From contig OZ022261.1 of the NCBI GenBank assembly GCA_963978905.1, positions 19,329,582 through 19,393,581 on the forward strand: a DNA stretch of 64,000 bases, read 5' to 3'. Source of the stretch: Trichostrongylus colubriformis (Eukaryota > Nematoda > Chromadorea > Rhabditida > Trichostrongylidae). Made by a program: the position numbers and the translations under genes. This document shows, piece by piece, positions 56,801 to 63,184 of the stretch (position 1 is the first letter of the stretch; each line of letters starts with the position of its first letter). The notes below the pieces were generated by a model. It saw nothing but the letters and a program-made list of their open reading frames with translations, did no database searches and had not been told where the DNA came from.

Positions 56801-57659
56801 GAGGTATGGGTCACAGGTGTACACTTGAATGACGAATAACACAAATCGTAGCGCATTACTATGATGTCGTGGTACAGTGATGTGTCAGATTCTGTGGAGA
56901 ACACGTTCGCCGCTCGAAATCAAAGGTCCGAATGAATAATATTACTGGACTACATTGTCCCGCACTTGCTGCCTATAAATTTTCAAAGTATTGGCTCTGT
57001 GGATCGCACACTTGTGAGGCGGACAGTGGGTTGATTGCTTTCCATTGATTAATGAATTCAGGTCCAACACTTAGCATCTACGTGATGATCCTTGGGAATC
57101 TCAATTCATGTGTAAATCCTTGGGTTTATATACTATTCAATCGCTCTCAAGCCGTCAAAGCGTTGTGTGGTCGACGTGCAATGGGTGAGCAGCATCACAG
57201 TCGGTGGTGGTTGCACTATTATTCGGCTTACCACTTCAGGTTACTCAACGCACCGCAGCGAGACTGACATGCTGTCATCGAGTAGACGGTCGGACTTCAA
57301 ATTCTCCGTTATCAACTCGCCGACGCAGCTTACACCGGACGGAATAAGAGTAACTTTTTTATTCAGCAGACTTGCCTACCCCGTTAACTCCGCAGTGACG
57401 GCCATGTCTTTCATGAGTCTTCGACATTTTGAAACATTTATAAAACAGTGTGATTTTTCAGGTTCATCGTAATGTCTCTTTCCAAGAACCCGCCACTCGA
57501 CGTGCAGCTCGAGAACTCTCATGTCGGTCGGATCTGCCACAACGGAAACGTGCCCCAGCGTCACTCTACGGAAAGCGTTCCACGGCTCTCATCAGTGAGA
57601 AATCGCAGGAGTCAAACGGCTGCCACATTGTGCTATCGACTGATTCATCATCCTCATAG
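32729..57659 (+). CDS. Vasopressin/oxytocin (nematocin)-type G-protein-coupled receptor, 11 exons
   Basis: The joined exons give a 426-residue seven-helix receptor of the plasma membrane that should bind a peptide hormone and couple to G proteins. Seen: TM1 GN (residues 22-23); TM2 Asp55; Cys83 before TM3; DRY 107-109; TM4 Trp135; Cys157 in loop 2; TM5 Pro184; TM6 Trp266 and Pro268; TM7 NSCVNPWVY (298-306); Cys319 in a basic stretch; and a 120-residue Ser/Arg-rich tail ending SSSS. SADRYQAICRPL, SIPQLFIW and NSCxNPW are closest to vasopressin/oxytocin receptors; more distant relatives are GnRH/AKH and CCAP receptors. All ten junctions keep phase and have GT..AG. Odd points: the very short extracellular N-terminus from this ATG, Leu265 where CWxP has Cys, and introns from 55 bp to 6.8 kb stuffed with transposons. 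Confidence 0.92.
33027..33120 (+). mobile_element. Half copy of the TA MITE seen complete at 58949
   Basis: AGCCCATTTCGAGCGCCTGA, then GGCGTGGCCTACGGACTTGG and GGTGAGTGGCGAGAG, match one arm of the 155-bp element at 58949-59103. It lies in receptor intron 1. Confidence 0.6.
33280..33690 (+). mobile_element. Family B MITE in receptor intron 1
   Basis: The AGGAATCGTGCACGGAAAAA start, CATGCAAAGCTTCAGGCG, CCGTCGTCCGCCGCTGTCGG and right-arm blocks are all present but diverged. The right tip is eroded (..CATTTTTCCTTG). Confidence 0.75.
33900..33974 (+). CDS. Receptor exon 2: TM2
   Basis: 25 codons from TTTTAG|CTT to CTG|GTGAGT, phase 0 on both sides. HTCAADLLFALVTLGTE carries the conserved TM2 aspartate (residue 55) that takes part in the sodium site of class A receptors. 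Confidence 0.9.
33975..35048. other. Receptor intron 2, left part
   Basis: A 92-codon open frame at 34260-34538 has no recognised domain. I regard it as intronic noise. Confidence 0.4.
35049..35946 (-). mobile_element. Mariner-family transposon, internally deleted, in receptor intron 2
   Basis: TTAGGTTGTTCCAAAAGTCT at the left and ..AAGACTTTTGGGGCAACCTAA at the right are matching TIRs flanked by TA. Minus-strand frames spell the N-terminal helix-turn-helix region (GKGCVSYETVRRWFISF near 35675), then jump to HDDAPSHF near 35415, PYSPDIALYDHHL near 35330 and a mariner C-terminus near 35130. The stretch between the HTH and the second aspartate block is mostly deleted and the frame shifts, so no active enzyme is made. 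It is in opposite orientation to the receptor. Confidence 0.9.
35947..36514. other. Receptor intron 2, right part
   Basis: No motif or repeat is recognised apart from the polypyrimidine run before the TTTCTAG acceptor. Confidence 0.4.
36515..36634 (+). CDS. Receptor exon 3: first extracellular loop, TM3 and DRY
   Basis: 40 codons, phase 0 at both ends (CTAG|CTC and CAG|GTACAA). GSDWLCKAMRYGQVLPLYAS has the disulphide cysteine (83) at the top of TM3, and LLVAISADRYQ ends with the G-protein-coupling DRY motif. Confidence 0.92.
37292..37405 (+). pseudogene. LINE endonuclease fragment, copy 1
   Basis: The frame AAIDIFCVTELD resembles the DILxxTETWL block of apurinic-type endonucleases of non-LTR elements. 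It stops at once (TAG). The same 115 bp recur at 38095-38217 with about 90 percent identity by eye. Confidence 0.5.
37617..37660 (+). mobile_element. Solo mariner-type terminus
   Basis: TA then TTAGGTTGTAAGGAAAGTTT resembles the tips of the mariners at 6101 and 35049. No matching opposite end or transposase was found nearby. Confidence 0.45.
38095..38217 (+). pseudogene. LINE endonuclease fragment, copy 2
   Basis: AIDIFCVTETRLVRSSFPSP continues further than copy 1 before stopping; TETRL is the canonical form of the block. Only about 40 codons are preserved. Confidence 0.5.
38910..39034 (+). CDS. Receptor exon 4: second intracellular loop and TM4
   Basis: It starts in phase 0 after TTTACAG with AICRPLANIRSSRFRRPNC, continues with TM4 (AAVAWILALLFSIPQLFIW), and leaves two bases (AA) before GTAGTC. 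Trp135 is the conserved TM4 tryptophan. Confidence 0.92.
39094..39176 (+). CDS. Receptor exon 5: second extracellular loop and start of TM5
   Basis: After a 59-nt intron and TTCCAG, one base completes Lys152. QNGECATFYGNKSHFLKNLY holds Cys157 (disulphide partner of Cys83) and an NKS glycosylation sequon at 163-165. One base (G) is carried over the GTTAGT donor. Confidence 0.9.
39177..40110. other. Receptor intron 5, left part
   Basis: Short ATGCAAGGTATGTAAGG-type direct repeats at about 39408-39450. A 71-codon minus-strand frame (39943-40158) runs into family A and has no recognised motif. Confidence 0.4.
40111..40850 (-). mobile_element. Family A non-autonomous TIR element, copy 4 (best preserved)
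   Basis: CAGGGGGTGCCAAAAAAAGT and its near-exact complement ..TTTTTTTTGGCACCCCCTG close the element, with TA on both sides. The interior is the reverse complement of the copy at 40-752. No transposase. It lies in receptor intron 5 in inverted orientation. Confidence 0.88.
40851..42347. other. Receptor intron 5, middle
   Basis: A Pro/Ser/Gln-rich frame at 41429-41707 is low in complexity and has no recognised domain. Otherwise nothing is seen. Confidence 0.35.
42348..42533. repeat. Small fold-back in receptor intron 5
   Basis: CTACAATACCTGTCCTAAGT at 42348 faces its complement ending at about 42530 (..CAGGGCAGGTATTGTATGG). Both arms continue into GCGC and A/T-rich GAAAAAACG-type sequence towards the centre. 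Confidence 0.65.
42627..42747 (+). CDS. Receptor exon 6: TM5 and third intracellular loop, first part
   Basis: The carried G plus CG gives Ala180, then WLLPSIFAAFFYYCVCKAVW forms TM5 with Pro184. A polar loop (KAATNQQANKLEVKK) follows, and two bases AG precede GTACGC. Confidence 0.92.
43080..43195 (+). repeat. Dispersed repeat G, single arm
   Basis: GGGTGTGTTGCAAGTGTTCT and GTGGGGTCAGGTCACC match the left arm of the inverted pair at 50733-51120. Confidence 0.5.
43681..43755 (+). repeat. Poly-C/CCCT tandem repeat
   Basis: Two units of TCTCCCATCACC + C14-18 + TCCCTCCCTCC sit side by side. Probably slippage-prone and length-variable. Confidence 0.75.
43756..44581. other. Receptor intron 6, unassigned part
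   Basis: No motif is recognised. A short hairpin around CCCGATGATAAAG..ATCTTCGGGATAAAG lies at about 44460-44500. Confidence 0.3.
44582..44805 (+). mobile_element. Family B MITE, left part, split by a hAT-like insertion
   Basis: It starts AGGAGTCATCCACGGAAAAA after TTGA (a mutated TTAA) and runs to AACAGTCCCAA, where element C begins. The right part of the same MITE resumes at 46550. Confidence 0.85.
44806..46549 (-). mobile_element. hAT-like non-autonomous element C, copy 2, inside a family B MITE
   Basis: The tips CAGGGTCAAGC and GCTTGACCCTG face each other. The MITE bases GTCCCAA stand on both sides (44799-44805 and 46550-46556), giving a 7-8 bp target duplication. The order of interior landmarks is the exact reverse of 8381-9969, including GAGACGGTCTCTAAC at about 46159 and CATGCATGGCGCG at 45007. 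No transposase domain is visible. Confidence 0.85.
46550..46753 (+). mobile_element. Family B MITE, right part of the split copy
   Basis: It continues the arm (CTCCGTCCCCAACAGCGGCA and onward) and ends ..CCGTAGACGATTCCT before TTAA at 46754-46757, the expected target site. Confidence 0.85.
46758..48188. other. Receptor intron 6, right-centre; possible minus-strand exons
   Basis: Minus-strand frames at 47419-47690 (after a TCCTTTGCAG acceptor-like site near 47681) and 47847-48041 (after CTCCACAG at about 48042) look protein-like in part, but no family is recognised and joined phases are unproven. Confidence 0.25.
48190..48950 (-). pseudogene. Tc1-like transposase relic with one TIR-like end
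   Basis: On the minus strand, shifted frames give a GCCGVMSSSTGN block near 48830, QDNAGVHVSHLS near 48700 and NPWGAVIQRFL near 48600, matching the second Asp and the Glu regions of Tc1 transposases (DDE with ENxWG). CAGTCCGTACCAAAAGTATG at 48199 looks like the Tc1-type terminus, and its core is repeated at 48370. The opposite terminus is missing. It lies in receptor intron 6. Confidence 0.6.
48951..49529. other. Receptor intron 6, last part
   Basis: No repeat or exon is recognised. It ends in the TTCTGTTCCAG acceptor. Confidence 0.4.
49530..49624 (+). CDS. Receptor exon 7: third intracellular loop
   Basis: AG from exon 6 plus C gives Ser220; then DVTQDYINRLRKKSCGHRRQ and a basic end (DRKRVQT). 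The phase fits both neighbours, and the exon is needed to bring TM6 into frame. One base G is carried over GTAATT. Confidence 0.88.
49956..50380 (+). mobile_element. Family B MITE, complete fold-back copy with TTAA on both sides
   Basis: AGGAATCGTCCACGGAAAAT and its complement at 50362-50380 close the element. Arms of about 170 bp pair almost completely (for example CACCACAAAGTGCGGTCCCA with TGGGACCGCACTTTGTGGTA). TTAA stands at 49952-49955 and 50381-50384, the insertion rule of piggyBac-group elements. Confidence 0.9.
50385..51834 (+). mobile_element. TTAA-inserting (piggyBac-type) element abutting a family B MITE
   Basis: CCCATTCGCGA at the left and TCGCGAATGGG at the right are exact 11-bp inverted ends between TTAA at 50381-50384 and 51835-51838. 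The length is 1450 bp. No transposase motif is recognised; an open frame at 51609-51938 crosses the right end and so is not its gene. The piggyBac assignment is inferred from TTAA plus CCY-type tips. Confidence 0.75.
50733..51120. repeat. Inverted pair of repeat G inside the TTAA element
   Basis: GGGTGTGTTGTAAGTGTTCC and GGGGTCAGGTCACC at the left are mirrored by GTGACCTGACTTCCCGGGAC and GGAACACTTGCACTCC at the right. A related single arm lies at 43110-43180. Confidence 0.55.
51835..52294. other. Receptor intron 7, last part
   Basis: A TTTTGGTTTTCAG site at 52213 could act as a competing acceptor; the frame after it does not fit TM6. Otherwise nothing is recognised. Confidence 0.4.
52295..52390 (+). 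CDS. Receptor exon 8: TM6
   Basis: The carried G plus TG gives Val252, then RLTMTIIATNFFLWMPFCLV with Trp266 and Pro268 of the TM6 toggle region, and NMVQAFKPGAL into the third extracellular loop. One base (A) is carried over GTGAGT. The usual CWxP cysteine is Leu here. Confidence 0.93.
52490..52680 (+). repeat. Dispersed repeat F, copy 2
   Basis: GAGAGTGAGAACTG, GATGATGCGTAGCGAAAC and GCTTATCACGATCGCGC follow the order at 22227-22400. Confidence 0.6.
53018..55987 (-). mobile_element. hAT-like element C, copy 3, interrupted by a mariner
   Basis: CAGGGTCAAGC at the left and GCTTGACTCCA at the right are flanked by GTCACAAG (53010-53017) and GTTACAAG (55988-55995), an 8-bp duplication with one change. 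The left piece ends near 53182 and element C sequence resumes near 54708 (CCTTATGCATGGCGCG). It lies in receptor intron 8. Confidence 0.8.
53330..54530 (+). pseudogene. Mariner transposase, nearly full length with one nonsense and one frameshift
   Basis: From about 53543 the frame runs EFKLGHSAAEASSNLSRAWG and TVRRWFARFASGDFNLQDGS (paired helix-turn-helix), through AEDLGVHQSTVLRHLAKMG, to a TGA at 53843 where a Trp is expected. It reopens with VDKKWVMYDN (first Asp), LLTVWW, LLQDNAKPHTS (second Asp), then a one-base shift near 54315, after which SPTDYHLF (third Asp) and a normal C-terminus to TAA at about 54526 can be read. That is the mariner D,D34D layout. Clear TIRs were not found; a TATTAGGTGTATGC motif at 53329 may be an eroded left tip. 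Confidence 0.85.
55996..56447. other. Receptor intron 8, after the hAT-like element
   Basis: AT-rich with no recognised feature. Confidence 0.35.
56448..56712. repeat. Fold-back element in receptor intron 8
   Basis: GTATACAGGTGGGGGCCGAT and GATCGAATTTTCGCGCGG at the left face CGAAAATTCGACTAATCGAC and CCCCCATCCTATGTATACC at the right. The arms continue inward with reduced match (GAGTGCAATTCG against GCGCAATTCC). Confidence 0.7.
57062..57184 (+). CDS. Receptor exon 9: TM7 and helix 8
   Basis: A plus GT gives Ser284; PTLSIYVMILGNLNSCVNPW and VYILFNRSQAVKAL carry the TM7 NPxxY motif (302-306) and the start of helix 8. NSCxNPW is typical of vasopressin/oxytocin-type receptors. Cys319 is a possible palmitoylation site. 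Confidence 0.94.
57240..57349 (+). CDS. Receptor exon 10: cytoplasmic tail, first part
   Basis: After a 55-nt intron (GTGAGC..TTCAG), G plus GT gives Gly325; YSTHRSETDMLSSSRRSDFK follows, then a Ser/Thr-containing stretch to Arg361 at GTAACT. Reading through the short intron instead gives a stop at 57268, so retention would truncate the tail. Confidence 0.85.
57462..57659 (+). CDS. Receptor exon 11: end of cytoplasmic tail and stop
   Basis: It starts in phase 0 after TTTTTCAG (VHRNVSFQEPATRRAARELS) and ends DSSSS-TAG at 57657-57659. It is basic and Ser-rich with many possible kinase sites for desensitisation. The phase agrees with exon 10. Confidence 0.85.
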   Translation, partial: VHRNVSFQEPATRRAARELSCRSDLPQRKRAPASLYGKRSTALISEKSQESNGCHIVLSTDSSSS

Positions 57660-58119
57660 TGACCCTTTCAACTCGATATCGGTGCCGAAGAACTGTCCTT
57701 CGTTAACGACCAAATATCACCAACTTGAGCGCTTAAGATTACTGATTTTAGTTTTGTACCCTCTGCGCATATTGCGGATCCTTTTTGTGATCGGGTTGCA
57801 TTTTATGATTCATTATTGTACGATGATAACCTCATCTACGAGGTTTTCCTCATGCATCTTTGATCATCCCCAGCTTTTTCAGTATTTGATGTTATGCACA
57901 TATACGAACACGTAAAAGTTCATGATTCACGATAAATTGTCTTCGTCAACTGGGAACATTGGTGGAGATCCTGATCGTTTTCCGTATCTACCTCGAAGCG
58001 ACATTTGTGGGTTGAATCCCCTCGCATCACCCATCAGCGGAATCGGACCATACCTGAAAAACCCTCCTTATTGGCATAACAGCTGATCAATCTTATGACA
58101 AGGAGGGGGAGAAGGCATC
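57660..58119. other. 3' flank of the receptor gene
   Basis: No canonical AATAAA was found close to the stop; the polyadenylation site is undecided. No other feature is recognised. Confidence 0.4.
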
Positions 58120-59226
58120 CTATTGGATTGAAGAGTAAGTTTTCGCGGTTTTTTAAACCCCTTTTTTGAATGTTCCCTTCATCTTTCGACAAAGCTTATA
58201 TAAGATTCGATAGAGCTTTTTTGACTCTACAAAATGCTACTATCTGTTTTTCGATTCCTTTGACTACCTAATATTTATGAGGGTTGAAAATGAAGTAAAC
58301 TGAAGGCTAAAAATTGGCAATTGCGCACCTCATCTCCTCGTCTGCCATCGACATCAAGAAATGTATGTGTATATGTTTTCCATAAAGCTTTTTCAGCTCT
58401 ACACAATGGTACTACTTTTTATACAAATCGATCAACTTTGTGAAGTTTTTAAGACTCACAAATGCAGTACTCGCAAAAGTGTGCACTTTCGTTTCTCCTC
58501 TTCCTCACCTACCATCGAGATTGGAGAGGATGTGCATACACGCATTCGATAGAGCTTTTTCTACTCTACAAGATGATACCACTCTCCTTTTGTATCCTCT
58601 CATATTTCAGCATGTAGGAATAAGTTTTCACCAGTTTTTAATTCAAAATTGCGTGATGAAAATGAACTTTTTTTGCAGAGTGTTTTGTAACGTTCGATAG
58701 AGCTCTTTTCGCTCTACGAGATAATGTTTAAGGCTTTTGAAAACAGCAAAAAATTGAGCGATTTGTATAAAAAGTAGTACCATTGTGTAGAGCTGAAAAA
58801 GCTCTATGGAAAAAATATACACATACATTTTTTGATCTCGATGGCAGACGAGGAGATGAGGTGCGCAAGTGCCAGTTTTTTGCCTTCAGCTTACTTCATT
58901 TCCAAACCTCAAAAATATTAGGTAGTCAAAGGAATCGAAAAACAGATACAGTTCATTTCCCAAAGCCTGACAGGACGAGGCCTACGGAGTTGGATGAAAG
59001 TGTATCGATCTCTCTCACCCCGCCACACACTCTCGCTCTCGCCACGTACTCGCTCACCCAAGTCCGTAGGGCCACGCCTTGCCAGGGGTCGGGATATGGA
59101 CTGTAGTAGCATTTCGTACGGTCAAAAAAGCTCTATCGAATCTTATATGAGCTTTGTCGAAAGATGAAGGGAACATTCGAAAAAGGGGTTAAAAAAACCG
59201 CGGAAACCTATTCCTCAACCCAATAC
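58120..59226. mobile_element. 1.1-kb fold-back element with about 330-bp arms
   Basis: The left arm (58120-58460) reads TTGGATTGAAGAG, GTTTTTTAAACCCCTTTTTT, TCGACAAAGCTTATATAAGA, TCATCTCCTCGTCTGCCATC and ACAATGGTACTACTTTTTAT. The right arm (58745-59226) carries the complements in reverse order, interrupted by a nested 155-bp insertion. Short GATAGAGCTTTTT..CTCTAC hairpins recur at 58209, 58390, 58548 and 58697. No coding content. Confidence 0.85.
58949..59103. mobile_element. 155-bp TA MITE nested in the fold-back right arm
   Basis: CAGTTCATTTCCC and GGGATATGGACTG are imperfect inverted ends between TA at 58947-58948 and TA at 59104-59105. The undisturbed left arm of the host element shows one TA at this point, so the duplication is TA. 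Most of the MITE pairs with itself (GGCCTACGGAGTTGG with CCAAGTCCGTAGGGCC). Confidence 0.85.
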
Positions 59227-59588
59227 ATATATGACACTCTTTGTTGAAATTGAGAACCCTTCTACCTAGCCCCAAGCCCCTTGCTCTGCCTCAAGATCAG
59301 GTGAAAATTCATATCCTCTGGCTCAGGATAGTACGGTAATAGCGTTATCATACACGATCTTTTGCTTCAAATTGATCCTAGCTTCTTGACTGATACTAAT
59401 TCTCCCGAACAACAATTAGAAGATGTGAACCCGCTCCATTTCTAGCATTTGGACGCCTTATACCGGAGGGGAAGGTCGGATGGATCGATTTTCCACCACG
59501 TTGCCAAGAAGAAAAAACACTTGTTCGCGTGCTTGCCTCTTACAAGTGCGGTTAACAATGCCCATCGTGGGTCATATGTATAACTTTT

Positions 59589-59910
59589 CGACTTCGGGGG
59601 TGTGTACACTTACGACAAGTTTTCGTTTTGCGACGTCGAAGTCGCGGCACCGTTACGGCACAAATTGACGCGGTCAGTGGAATTCCGCTCAGTGCGCAAG
59701 GGTCTGGCATCATGGAGGTTCTTTAAGAAGTAGTTGCTTATCTCATAATTATCTGAAAAACAATATCTTTCGTGCCCTAAAAAGACACAATACACTAGTC
59801 ACATAAAAAGTAAAAGAAACTATCGCATTACATGATAACAATCCTAGTTAAGAAATAATTAATTCGGGCGCGAAAATTTGTCATAAGTGTACATACCCCC
59901 GACTTCGGCC
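59589..59910. mobile_element. Small TIR element
   Basis: TCGACTTCGGGGGTGTGTAC and ACACTTACGACAAGTTTTCG at the left are mirrored by CGAAAATTTGTCATAAGTGT and ACATACCCCCGACTTCGG at the right, about 38 bp per end. The centre has no motif. Confidence 0.7.
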
Positions 59911-60327
59911 TGGACGAGATCACAGCACGGAGGTGTGTGGGCATTAGTGCAGCTTCTACTTGATGATATCATCCGAAATTCAGCGATACTACCTTTGTTT
60001 TCCCTGATAACGTTGCCTCCATTAATAAGGTTTCTCATCTTATCTAACAAGTTGTCATCGTTGATCCGCTGGTCAAATAGATGGTCGGGTGTCGATCTTC
60101 TCAAAAAGCGGGTGCCATCTCACTTTCGGGTTCTCTGTGCGTCTACTATTACCTTAGCGCTGCGCTGTAGGTGCACCCATTGAAGTTGTAGAAGGGGCTT
60201 TCTGCTCTCGGTTGTTAGCAGAATAGTCAACTCAACGCGAGCTGTACTTTTAATCGAAATCATTGGTTAGCAGACTATTTCAGACACGATTTTCTCCACG
60301 ATAGAAACATATTTTTCACAGCATATA
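59911..60327. other. Unassigned stretch
   Basis: A 98-codon frame at 59887-60183 overlaps the TIR element and has no recognised domain. Confidence 0.3.
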
Positions 60328-61880
60328 CACTGCGGTGCATAATGATAAAGCCACTCATAAATTGTTCATAAGCTTTCATAGTAAGATGTTTCTGGGAAAC
60401 TTCTCAGGTATAGATTGTAGCAAATTTAATCGCGCATCTACACATAACACCAAACTTGAGCTTGAAATAACAGAACAAATTTATCTTCATTTTTTCAAAA
60501 AAATGCAGCTTTTCCGATGGTGCAAAATGATAAAGCCACCCTAAGTTATTCCGTCGCTTCTCATCTGTATTTGCTGAAACGTTTTGCTGCGGTAATGTTT
60601 TTCTTTTTCAGGTAATGGGGAAAGGAAAACCCCTATCTGATTTCGAAAAAAGCCAAATTGTCGCAAAAAAAAGCGGAGGGATAGTCAAATCGTCAATTGC
60701 GCAAGAATTTAACCGCAGCCACACAGTTGTCGACAACTTTCTCAAGGATCCTGAACTAAGAAGAGTTCTGGGCGATCTCCTTCACTTTCCGAGAAGGATA
60801 AGCGCCGCATTCTCAGAAAAAGTATCGAATTTCACCAAGTCAAGCTCCGATACCAGGTCTTCTTTGGAGCTAAACGTCTCTAAAACAACTGTTTTGCGGG
60901 TTCTGAAAAAAAGCGCAAGTTTATCTCGCGACAGAAAATGAGGAAAGCACCATTCATGACACGAGAACACCGCAAAAATCGAGTGCAGTTCGTCAAAACA
61001 TGCAGCCGAGGGTCTGGAGTAAGGTAGGGTATTAGGTCGTAGAATCCTTCTTGCTTTCATATGATGTTTTTCCTCTCCAGATTGTTTTGTAAGGCTGAAG
61101 GAGACACTCCGATATTACTGGCATGATCTAAGAAAGGACAAGCTACGATTTTTGAGAAGGAATTTCAAAGGAGGGGGCGTTGTGGTGTGGGCCGCCATTT
61201 CATCGAAGAAACGTCTGAAGTTATGTTTTGTTCCTAAAAAGATGAGTTCCCCCGGTTACCAAGTGGTCATGCGCCGTGCACTTCTCCCGTTCTGGCGTGA
61301 AAATCGAAGCTGAAATCATGTTTTCATGCAAGATAAGGGCACAGCCAGAGCACAATTGCATGGTTCAGCCGTCATTGAATAAGGCTCCTGCCCTGGCCGG
61401 CAAATAGCCCAGGCCTTAATCCGATGGAAAATGTATGGCGCTTCATGGTGCGACGGATTTATGCAGATAACAGGGAAATCCAAGGAGTTAAGGAGCTCAA
61501 AAAGGCTATAATCCACGCGTGGCACCAAGTGGACCAAGATCTTATTAATAATCTTTACATGAGTCTAGACAATCGGATTTTTCAGGTTATTCGGAGAGAA
61601 GGAAGGCCAACGGATTATTAGAGTAGCGTATTGTCCCTCTGTTGTTTACGAGTTGTTAAAATTCCTTACTGGCTTTATCGTTTTGCACCATCGGAAAAGC
61701 TGCATTTTTTGAAAAAATGAAGATAAATTTGTTCTGTTATTTCAAGCTCAAGTTTGGTATTGATGTGTAGATGCGCGATCAAATTTGCTACAATCTATAC
61801 CTGAGAGGTTTCCCAGAAACATCTTACTATGAAAGTTTATGAACAATTTATGAGTGGCTTTATCATTATGCACCGCAGTG
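60328..61880 (+). mobile_element. Tc1-like transposon with long IR/DR termini
   Basis: CACTGCGGTGCATAATGATA at the left and its complement at the right are flanked by TA. The inverted repeats extend about 213 bp (60328-60541 and 61669-61880). Each repeat contains an outer and an inner copy of GGTGCAwAATGATAAAGCCA, the direct-repeat pair to which IR/DR-type Tc1 transposases bind. Length 1553 bp. Confidence 0.9.
60615..61621 (+). pseudogene. Tc1-like transposase, several frameshifts
   Basis: It starts MGKGKPLSDFEKSQIVAKKS at 60615 with an HTH (IAQEFNRSHTVVDNFLKDPE), like the Tc1/Tc3 N-terminus, and continues with LNVSKTTVLRVLKKSASLSR in a slightly shifted layout. After about 60940 the frame breaks repeatedly; VVWAAISSK-like sequence lies near 61180. 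The last block, NPMENVWRFMVRRIYADNRE (61419 on), carries the catalytic Glu of the third DDE region and runs to TAG at 61619. Not translatable as one protein. Confidence 0.8.
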
Positions 61881-62880
61881 TATGTGTCGGAGCAATAAGC
61901 AACTATGTGTCGGCCATAACTGCTCACACACCTCTCACCTCTTCACAGCACATCCCCACCGAAGGTCGCCTGGCCTGAACTCGGAAAAGTTGCTGGGCCT
62001 GCTTCTGAAGTGTTCGTCATTGTTGAAAAAGACCCTTCACTCGCAAAGTCTGCGAAAGGGCAACTTGGTAATTTGAGCGCAATGTTTGAGGAGTACGGAA
62101 GTCCGCCAAATTCCATATCGGTTCGGTATAGAGCGTTCTCGAGGACGCGATGTGAGGTTGCCCGTTGCTGCGTACCGGAACTATTCAGCATTGTCTATGG
62201 GGTCTTCTTGGCCGACTCACCTCATACGCGATGCAGTCAAGTGATACAGAAGTTCTTTGACCGCTTAATTTTTTTGGAGCATTTTCCATCGCGCTACACT
62301 CCTCCCGTCCCAGTAAACGCTGGTCATGGGTGACCTGTAAGGGAGTTCACTTTTACTCTTGAAATCGGTTTTCCGAGCATAAACCGACATCTCCTTGCAC
62401 AGCCAAGTTTCCCGAGCAGCTTTGGTAGTTTTTGGCCATCGGCCAAGGTCGTGTGTCAATAGCGCTGCTTCGTCTCGCGCGGATTTTACCTTTCAGAGAC
62501 ATTTAGGACAAATTAAGTTGTACATAAAACGTCATAGTGTTGTGGAGTAGAAAGGATCCTTGAATATCATAAACCGCTTGTCTCGAGACAACAGATCCAT
62601 TGTAAAACGTAACGAATAAAAAACGGCGGGAACCTAGTCTCCAACCCGATAGTGATGAGTTAGTGAAACTCACCGTTAGGTCCTGTGAATCAAATAGCGC
62701 TCACCGTTTCAGCTAGACACTCACCTACCTTTCATGTGGCTCGCAAAACCAGTGGTGAACACATGGCAACAAAGTCTTGTGATGATTCCATAAGGCTTGG
62801 ATGGAATGTCTAATATGTAGTGCAGGCGGCAAGGGGGAGACTGATGATATCGCTGAATTTAGCGAGATACCATCAAACTG
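61881..62880. other. Unassigned stretch
   Basis: A 107-codon + strand frame (62010-62333) overlaps minus-strand frames of similar length. No motif is recognised on either strand, so no gene is called. Confidence 0.3.
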
Positions 62881-62882
62881 AG

Positions 62883-62955
62883 GCAGGGATAGCCGAGTGG
62901 TTAGGAGTGTAGACTCACGTCTGTACTTAAAAAGCCAGTGAGTTCGATCCCTGCC
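62883..62955 (+). other. tRNA-like A/B-box sequence (pseudo-tRNA or SINE head)
   Basis: GCAGGGA..TAGCCGAGTGG is a good A box; GAGTTCGATCC is a B box 50 nt downstream; GGCAGGGAT pairs exactly with ATCCCTGCC. A regular T-arm cannot be formed, because the 3' acceptor strand overlaps it, so this is not a functional tRNA. It is better read as a tRNA-derived RNA polymerase III promoter at the head of a retroelement. Confidence 0.65.
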
Positions 62956-63184
62956 GGGGCACAAACCATGCCTTGCAAAAATTGCAAAAATGGTGGCGAT
63001 ACCAGCGTCAGGCCCAGGTTGACAGGCCGGCTGATGGAGGAACCCCATCACAAAAACATGACTGAAATTCATACAAGAATCAGTTATAAGGCTAGGACGT
63101 CACCGGAAAGTGACGCGCAGACCCCCACCCAAGTTCTGCGTCCAGTATGCGAGGGCTAGCGAGGGTTGAATGACCTCGGCCAAA

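Noticed and set aside
62883..62955. Functional tRNA gene
   Set aside because: A and B boxes are present but the T-arm and acceptor stem cannot both form, so it is treated as a tRNA-like retroelement head.
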